A DNA stretch of 12,124 nucleotides, from contig CAYNYF010000106.1 of the NCBI GenBank assembly GCA_964401385.1, positions 1-12,124 on the forward strand, written 5' to 3'. The DNA is from CAYNYF01 sp964401385. GTDB lineage: Bacteria; Planctomycetota; Phycisphaerae; SM23-33. The notes under the pieces were generated by a model. The model was given only the letters and a program-made list of their open reading frames with translations, was not told the origin of the DNA and searched no databases. This document shows, piece by piece, positions 7,911 to 12,124 of this stretch (position 1 is the stretch's first letter; every line of letters starts with the position of its first letter). The translations under genes and the position numbers were made by a program.

Positions 7911-7951
7911 GTTCTTCGAGCCGTCGCTGCAACGGGCGATAGTCGAAGAAC
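7911..7951 (-). terminator. Stem-loop abutting the response regulator stop
   Basis: GTTCTTCGA (7911-7919) is perfectly repeated in reverse as TCGAAGAAC (7943-7951), a nine-base-pair stem that begins directly after the TAA stop at 7954-7952. A second pairing CCGT/ACGG (7921-7924 with 7932-7935) can extend it inwards. No T-run follows on the minus strand, so it could end transcription weakly, stabilise the mRNA or be a protein site. It separates the regulator operon from the secreted hydrolase. Confidence 0.5.
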
Positions 7952-9085
7952 TTATGGCCGACTTGGCTTCCGGCGAAGTCGATAATGGCCTGGTCGCGGC
8001 TTACGCTTGAACTCGATCAAGCCCCGTTTCGTCAGCGGATTCAGCACCCGAGCGGCCTGTTTCGGGCCGATCTTGAACTCCTTTTCGACCATCCCGCGCG
8101 TCAATTCCACCTCGTCCCGCAGTTGATCCAACACCCAGTGCTGACGGTCTGTCAGTAGGACATCCGCGTCTGATGCATGGACATTCTGCGCAATGTCCAT
8201 GCGCGCCGGCGTCAATGTCCTAGCGCGATGTCCTAGCGCCGGCGCGTGGACATCATCGTTATGGGGAGCCTCGTCGTGCTCCTCGATCACGAGCCACGCG
8301 GCCAGATGGTAGCCCCTGCCGAGGTTGGCGACCACGTCGTCGCGGCCGACGGTGAGGTTGGCCTCGGCCAGCATCGTCTCGGTGATCCTAGCCCGCAGCG
8401 TGTGGATGCAGGAGTTGATCGCCCCGTCGGACAACTGCCCCGACGGGTCGATGGCCTTGGCCAGCCTCGGGGCGCTCAGCCGGGGCAACTTGCCCGAGCG
8501 CGGCGTGCGGAGAATCCGAATGACCTCCCAGTCATGGCCGGGCCCGCCGCGTTCGACAATCATTTCGCCTTCGAGATCGATGTGGTCGGGGTAGAAGGCC
8601 AGCACGCCGCCCTCGAACTTCCTGGGCGGATCGCCCGGCAGCACGCCCGGCGGGAATGACTTTCGGTGCTGCTCGAGCACGCCCTGGATCACCTGTGGAA
8701 GGCTCTTGCCCTCCGTGCCGTCGCCGAACGGCTTGGAGATGAAGTCCATCGCCCCGTTGCCGAGCAGTTCGCGGACCATGTTCAGGCCATGCTTGTGGTG
8801 GCCGGTCATGACGATGACCGGGATGACGCCCCGCCCCTTGATCTGCTGAATCTGCCCGATGAGCTTCTTGCCGTACTCGATCTTCGCAAAGCCCCGGCCC
8901 GGCCGGGCGGGAATCTCCAGGTCGGCCAGCACGTAGTCGTAGTGGTTCCGCTCGATCAGATCGTGGGCTTCCTGCTGGCTTTCCACCCAGTCGTGGTCAT
9001 GGCCGAGCAGGCCCAGAACGTCCTCGATCTCTTCCTGAATCTCCAGGTCATCCTCGACCACGAGTGCCTTGATCTTCGGCTTCAT
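7952..9085 (-). CDS. Response regulator, receiver plus two winged-helix regions
   Basis: The 377-residue product begins with a receiver domain (residues about 5-138) that keeps the acidic pocket Asp12 and Asp13, the phospho-acceptor Asp55, Thr94 and Lys118. The loop after Asp55 is longer than usual (about residues 57-75, rich in Pro, Arg and Gly). Residues about 185-262 resemble an OmpR-type winged helix (NSCIHTLRARI and LGRGYHLA), and residues about 308-370 a second, MarR-like winged helix (TDRQHWVLDQL to GHYRL). It should be phosphorylated by the kinase encoded just upstream and bind DNA. The start at 9085 overlaps the kinase stop by four bases (ATGA) and has GGAGGGGG ahead of it, pointing to translational coupling. 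The codons for the linker between the two winged helices carry a dense repeat cluster at 8156-8253. Family membership is firm; the target genes are unknown. Confidence 0.85.
   Translation of the reverse strand: MKPKIKALVVEDDLEIQEEIEDVLGLLGHDHDWVESQQEAHDLIERNHYDYVLADLEIPARPGRGFAKIEYGKKLIGQIQQIKGRGVIPVIVMTGHHKHGLNMVRELLGNGAMDFISKPFGDGTEGKSLPQVIQGVLEQHRKSFPPGVLPGDPPRKFEGGVLAFYPDHIDLEGEMIVERGGPGHDWEVIRILRTPRSGKLPRLSAPRLAKAIDPSGQLSDGAINSCIHTLRARITETMLAEANLTVGRDDVVANLGRGYHLAAWLVIEEHDEAPHNDDVHAPALGHRARTLTPARMDIAQNVHASDADVLLTDRQHWVLDQLRDEVELTRGMVEKEFKIGPKQAARVLNPLTKRGLIEFKRKPRPGHYRLRRKPSRP
8156..8253 (-). repeat. GGACAT-core repeat cluster inside the response regulator
   Basis: Six copies of an eight-base word with a GGACAT core occur: TAGGACAT 8156-8163, ATGGACAT 8177-8184, ATGTCCAT 8193-8200, ATGTCCTA 8215-8222 and 8228-8235, and GTGGACAT 8246-8253. 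They sit in both orientations. ATGTCCTAGCGC is a perfect 12-bp direct repeat with period 13. GCATGGACATT (8175-8185) and AATGTCCATGC (8192-8202) form a perfect 11-bp hairpin, and ATGTCCA with CGCGCCGGCG (8193-8211) pairs with CGCCGGCGCG and TGGACAT (8237-8253) apart from a 2-nt bulge. The copies are read in different codon frames, so the DNA word, not the peptide, is what repeats. It may be an operator cluster or an inserted repeat element. Confidence 0.8.
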
Positions 9086-10236
9086 ATCGCCCCCTCCATG
9101 CAGGGCTGCGTGCGCGGCAACGTAATCGTGGCCGTGGTGCCCGCGTCTTCTGTGCTTTCGAAGGTCAGTGTTCCGCCGTGAGCCTCGATGTACCGCCGTG
9201 CGATGGGCACGCCGAAACCCGTGCTCCGGCGTTTGGCCTTGTTCCGCCGGTGCGGCACACCGCAGGCCAGGTCGTCCAGGTCCTCGGCCGCCATGCCCAT
9301 GCCGTTGTCGCGGATGGCGATCTGAACCTCATCATCTCCATTGCATGCCGTGACGGTGATCTCTCCGCGCCGCAGATGCTTGTGCCGCTCCATGAACGAC
9401 TCGTAGGCGTTCTTTACGAGGTTGCACACCGCCAGGATGATCAGGTGGCGCGACAGTTGGAGCCGCAGGCCGTCCGGCACCTCGTGCCGCAGGACGACCA
9501 TGTGCGCGTCGAAGCCCAGCTCCTCGATGTTTTTGGCCGCCATCTCACAGGCGGCGTGGAGCACCTCGGCCAGGTCCTCGGCCTGCCGCTCGACCGGCAG
9601 CGGCTGGGTGTACCGCTCCATGTCGCTGACGCAGCGATCCATGAAGGCCATACCGTCGACCACACGGGTAGCCTTGCGCTTGAGCGCCGCGGGCTCGGCC
9701 TCCTCGTCCAGCGACCTTCGCAACCCCGCCGCCGCTGGCTGGAGGTGGGTCAGGATGCTCCGCAGATCGTGGGCCATCGCCCCGGCCAACTGGTTGAACC
9801 GCAGCTCGCTGATGGCGATCAAGTCCTTGACGGCATCCTCGCCGTGCTTTTCGCGGAGCTTGGTCAGACGGTTGGCAAGCTGCCGATCCGTCGCTTCGCG
9901 CTTGCGGGCCTGGCGATGATCCCGGCGGCGCAGCCGAAAGCTCTGCTCGGCAGATCGCTTCACGAAGCCATTGGCGTCGCTGAGCAGCCGGGCGGCCAGG
10001 TCGTCGAAGACACCATCGTCCACCAGGTTCAGGCCGTTGGCGACGACCTTGCGGACCTCCCATTTCGGATCGTCCGCCAAGCGGAGCAGCAACTGACGAA
10101 CCACCGACTGAGGCTCGATGATCTGGCCGGTCTGGAGCGCATCCATCAGTTCCTCGGCCATGCCGAGCCGCTCGCGCCAGTAGTCCACCTGCCCGCCGTC
10201 CAGGCGGGCGAGCATGTCTTCCCAGCCGTCATGCAT
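9082..10236 (-). CDS. Soluble histidine kinase with HEAT-like N-terminus
   Basis: The 384-residue protein has no membrane segment or signal peptide and should sense in the cytoplasm. Residues about 46-105 look like two HEAT-type helical repeats (DDPKWEVRKVVANGL). The dimerisation and phosphotransfer helix carries AMAHDLRS with the likely phospho-acceptor His156. The ATP-binding domain follows with an N box at NLVKNAYE (Asn276), a G1 box DNGMG (310-314) and a G2 box GFGVP (340-344). The GHKL family is therefore clear. The start at 10236 was chosen over the upstream open frame because the extra part is Arg/Pro-rich shadow of the ATPase gene and because its ATG shares one base with the ATPase stop (TGATG). 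Its stop overlaps the response regulator start by four bases, so it is the partner kinase of that regulator. The signal could be delivered by the ATPase; that is inference. Confidence 0.85.
   Translation of the reverse strand: MHDGWEDMLARLDGGQVDYWRERLGMAEELMDALQTGQIIEPQSVVRQLLLRLADDPKWEVRKVVANGLNLVDDGVFDDLAARLLSDANGFVKRSAEQSFRLRRRDHRQARKREATDRQLANRLTKLREKHGEDAVKDLIAISELRFNQLAGAMAHDLRSILTHLQPAAAGLRRSLDEEAEPAALKRKATRVVDGMAFMDRCVSDMERYTQPLPVERQAEDLAEVLHAACEMAAKNIEELGFDAHMVVLRHEVPDGLRLQLSRHLIILAVCNLVKNAYESFMERHKHLRRGEITVTACNGDDEVQIAIRDNGMGMAAEDLDDLACGVPHRRNKAKRRSTGFGVPIARRYIEAHGGTLTFESTEDAGTTATITLPRTQPCMEGAI
9090..9097 (-). promoter_or_regulatory. Ribosome binding site for the response regulator
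   Basis: On the minus strand GGAGGGGG ends four nt before the ATG at 9085-9083 and lies within the last codons of the kinase. It provides independent entry as well as coupling. Confidence 0.6.
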
Positions 10237-12122
10237 CAGCGGGCATACCTTTCCCGGCGCTGGGCGAACGCCTCTTCGCCGCCTTCGAGCAGGTTGATGA
10301 TCTCGTTCCTGCACGTGTCCACGTCGCCGTGATTCAGCAGGCTGGCGCGAGCGCCATCGGAGGTCAGCACGAACACGCCGGCCGCATCGCCCAGGACGGG
10401 AATGTTCGGGTTGTGCGTGATGAGGAGGAGCTGGCGGCTGGTCTTCACCCGCCGCAGGCTCTCGACCACCGTGTCGTAGATGAAACGGTTGTCGAGGTTG
10501 TCTTCGGGCTGATCGACCAGCAGAGGGTTCTCGCTTTCCAGCAGCAGGATGGGCAGGATCGTCGTGCACTTCTGGCCCGTGGACAGCGACAGCGAGTCCT
10601 TCCAGTCATCGCCGTCGTGCAGCTCGATGCGCGGCAGGTCCACCAGGTCCACGGTCTCGATCCCGAGCAGCGTCTCCAGATCGGCCAACGCCCGGATGAC
10701 CTTCTCGGCCTGGCTCTCGTTCAGCGCCGCCTGCTTCTGGAGGCCCTCAGAGTCGTCCCGCCTCACGAAGTCCACCAGCTCCGAAGGGGCGACGAGCCCG
10801 CCGATCTTCTTGGCAACCTGTTTGTGCTGCAACGCCGCGTGCCGCAGGGCCTCGGCGAGCAGCGAGACGTACCGGTCGCGGTTCTCGTCCTGGGCGATCC
10901 GCACCCGCACCGGCGAGGACACGGCCTCAGTAACGCGCTCGGCCACCGAGCGACGAAGCTGGAACCGCTTGTCCCGCAAGTCGGTCAGCCTGTCGATCAG
11001 CTCACGGCGCTCATCCTGAAGCCGCTTCAGTTTCGCCTGCAGATCCGTGTGCTGGCGCTTCTTGTTGAGCAGGTCGTTCCGCTTGCGCTCCCACTCGGCC
11101 CGCTCGGTGGCCTGGCCCTGGGCCTCCTTGTACCGGGTGAGCAGGTTCCGGAAGGCCAGTTCCTGCTTGTCGTGTTCGCCTTGGAGCTGCTGAACCTGCT
11201 CGGCCACGTCGCTCTGGGTGCGGGTGAGGACGGCGACCGCCTGGCGGAAGAGTTCATCAAGTTCCGTCCCGGCCTGTCGCATCCGTCGCTGGACGCCCTG
11301 AAGGATTTCGCCGTTGGGGCCTTCCAGGACCTCGTCGGCGAACAAGGCGTCGACGCCAGCCGTGAAGCGCCCGTCGGCGTCGCTGACCCACTCGACGTAC
11401 TCGTTGATCAGCTTGTCGGCCTCGCCCACGCTCTGGGCTTCCCGGTCCCGCAGCGCCTTGTGGTTCTGGGCCAGGTTCATCTCATCTGCGTTCTCGCCGC
11501 CGACGTTCGAGAGCTTCTCGATCTGATCCTCGACGCTCTTGAGCGTTCCCAGCTCATCACCCAGCTTCGCCAGGGTCGTCTGCGCCGGGACGATGGCTTT
11601 GGCGTTGGCCTGAAGCTTGGCATGGACCTCGGCGATGGACGTTTCCAGCGCGCCGATCTCCTCGGCCACGAAGGTATCGATCAGGGCCAACTGCGATTCC
11701 GGGCTGTCGGCGATGTTCTCGACCTCGTTCTGGCTGAAGATGTCGGCGCTGAAGATGCCCCCGGAGTTGATCGTGATGTCGGTGAGCTGGCCGTCGGCGG
11801 TCAGGACCATCGGCTCCCCGCTGGCGGTCCTGTCGACGATGTACTCCAGGCCGTCCTTGGTCTCGATGGCGAGGCGGATGCGCCCGTCGCCCAGGTTGCG
11901 TTTGACGAGGTTTTCGACCCGCCGGCGACAGAGCTGGCCCGCCTCGCCGGACTGGAACTCGTCCATCGCGTACCGCACGAACTCGAGCACTGTCGTTTTG
12001 CCCGTGCCCCGATGGCCGATCAAGCAGTTCAGCCCCTCGGCAAGGTTGATCTCAAGGCCGTCCAGGAACCCGCCATTCACCGACAGTGACTTGAGCCGGT
12101 GGCACCGTTTCGTCTCGCTCAT
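10236..12122 (-). CDS. SMC/RecF-like AAA ATPase
   Basis: The 628-residue protein is an ABC-type ATPase of the SMC/RecF kind. The Walker A motif GHRGTGKT lies at residues 36-43, a Q-loop-like glutamine at about 131 (FSQNE), a signature-like STGQK at 514-518, Walker B with LLVDQPEDNLDN at 534-545 and a switch histidine at about 570 (ITHNPNIPV). Between the two halves, about residues 155-400, is a long Glu/Lys/Gln/Arg-rich region that should form coiled coil. The DQPEDNLDN motif is the style seen in TrlF-type and similar DNA-linked ATPases, some of which sit in defence loci. No nuclease or PHP domain is visible here. It is the first visible gene of the operon with the kinase and regulator. Its ATG lies two bases from the window edge, within an ATGA, so an upstream gene could overlap it. 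The role as DNA sensor or motor is inferred. Confidence 0.82.
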   Translation of the reverse strand: MSETKRCHRLKSLSVNGGFLDGLEINLAEGLNCLIGHRGTGKTTVLEFVRYAMDEFQSGEAGQLCRRRVENLVKRNLGDGRIRLAIETKDGLEYIVDRTASGEPMVLTADGQLTDITINSGGIFSADIFSQNEVENIADSPESQLALIDTFVAEEIGALETSIAEVHAKLQANAKAIVPAQTTLAKLGDELGTLKSVEDQIEKLSNVGGENADEMNLAQNHKALRDREAQSVGEADKLINEYVEWVSDADGRFTAGVDALFADEVLEGPNGEILQGVQRRMRQAGTELDELFRQAVAVLTRTQSDVAEQVQQLQGEHDKQELAFRNLLTRYKEAQGQATERAEWERKRNDLLNKKRQHTDLQAKLKRLQDERRELIDRLTDLRDKRFQLRRSVAERVTEAVSSPVRVRIAQDENRDRYVSLLAEALRHAALQHKQVAKKIGGLVAPSELVDFVRRDDSEGLQKQAALNESQAEKVIRALADLETLLGIETVDLVDLPRIELHDGDDWKDSLSLSTGQKCTTILPILLLESENPLLVDQPEDNLDNRFIYDTVVESLRRVKTSRQLLLITHNPNIPVLGDAAGVFVLTSDGARASLLNHGDVDTCRNEIINLLEGGEEAFAQRRERYAR

Positions 12123-12124
12123 TT

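Noticed and set aside
3358..8010. A 1550-codon open frame on the plus strand across the two secreted-enzyme genes
   Set aside because: It is antisense to two genes with signal peptides and family motifs. Its product is an Ala/Gly/Val/Asp/Arg-rich string without a domain. High GC at third codon positions on the other strand removes stop codons here.
8175..8253. CRISPR-like reading of the repeat cluster
   Set aside because: Units are only eight to twelve bases, lie in both orientations and have no equal-length spacers. It is within a coding gene.
9178..10332. Plus-strand open frame of 384 codons opposite the kinase
   Set aside because: It mirrors a clear histidine kinase with H, N, G1 and G2 boxes and has no domain of its own.
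10237..10569. N-terminal extension of the kinase frame by 111 codons
   Set aside because: The added part is Arg/Pro-rich, overlaps the ATPase C-terminus in another frame, and the TGATG junction gives a better start at 10236.
10329..12089. Plus-strand open frame of 586 codons opposite the ATPase
   Set aside because: It mirrors the ATPase with Walker A and B motifs and its product is a Leu/Val/Gln/Asp-rich shadow.

Overview
The window is a GC-rich stretch of bacterial chromosome. Two long secreted proteins with DNRLRE-like and GH123/DUF4091-like modules, together with GC-rich palindromic repeats between genes, fit an environmental Planctomycetota-type genome (for example Phycisphaerae). That placement is inferred from gene content and style, because no rRNA, tRNA or marker gene is present. 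Almost all coding is on the minus strand. Only the leftmost gene is on the plus strand.

Layout, left to right. 1-305 has no convincing gene. 306-1859 (+) encodes a polytopic membrane protein with a soluble C-terminal tail, possibly a GT-C-type glycosyltransferase; its true start lies in doubt. 1860-2214 is a convergent intergenic region with two GC-rich stem-loops and a short AATTCGTG-type repeat cluster. 2215-5067 (-) encodes a secreted multidomain protein ending in a GH123/DUF4091-like glycosidase region. 5167-7818 (-) encodes a secreted alpha/beta-hydrolase with a Ser-Asp-His triad and an unexpected HlyD-like barrel-sandwich module. These two genes lie in the same direction 99 nt apart and probably form a polysaccharide- or ester-degrading unit.

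From 7952 to 12122 (-) there is a tightly coupled three-gene operon, transcribed right to left: an SMC/RecF-like AAA ATPase (with a 1-nt TGATG overlap to the next gene), a soluble histidine kinase with a HEAT-like N-terminus (with a 4-nt ATGA overlap), and a response regulator with a receiver domain and two winged-helix regions. The ATPase begins two bases from the window edge, so more genes of this operon may lie outside.

The items most worth pursuing are: (1) the ATPase-kinase-regulator module, which joins a DNA-maintenance-type ATPase to a cytosolic phosphorelay; (2) a cluster of six GGACAT-core repeats in both orientations, with a long nested inverted repeat, embedded in the linker codons of the response regulator; and (3) the barrel-sandwich module inside a secreted hydrolase.
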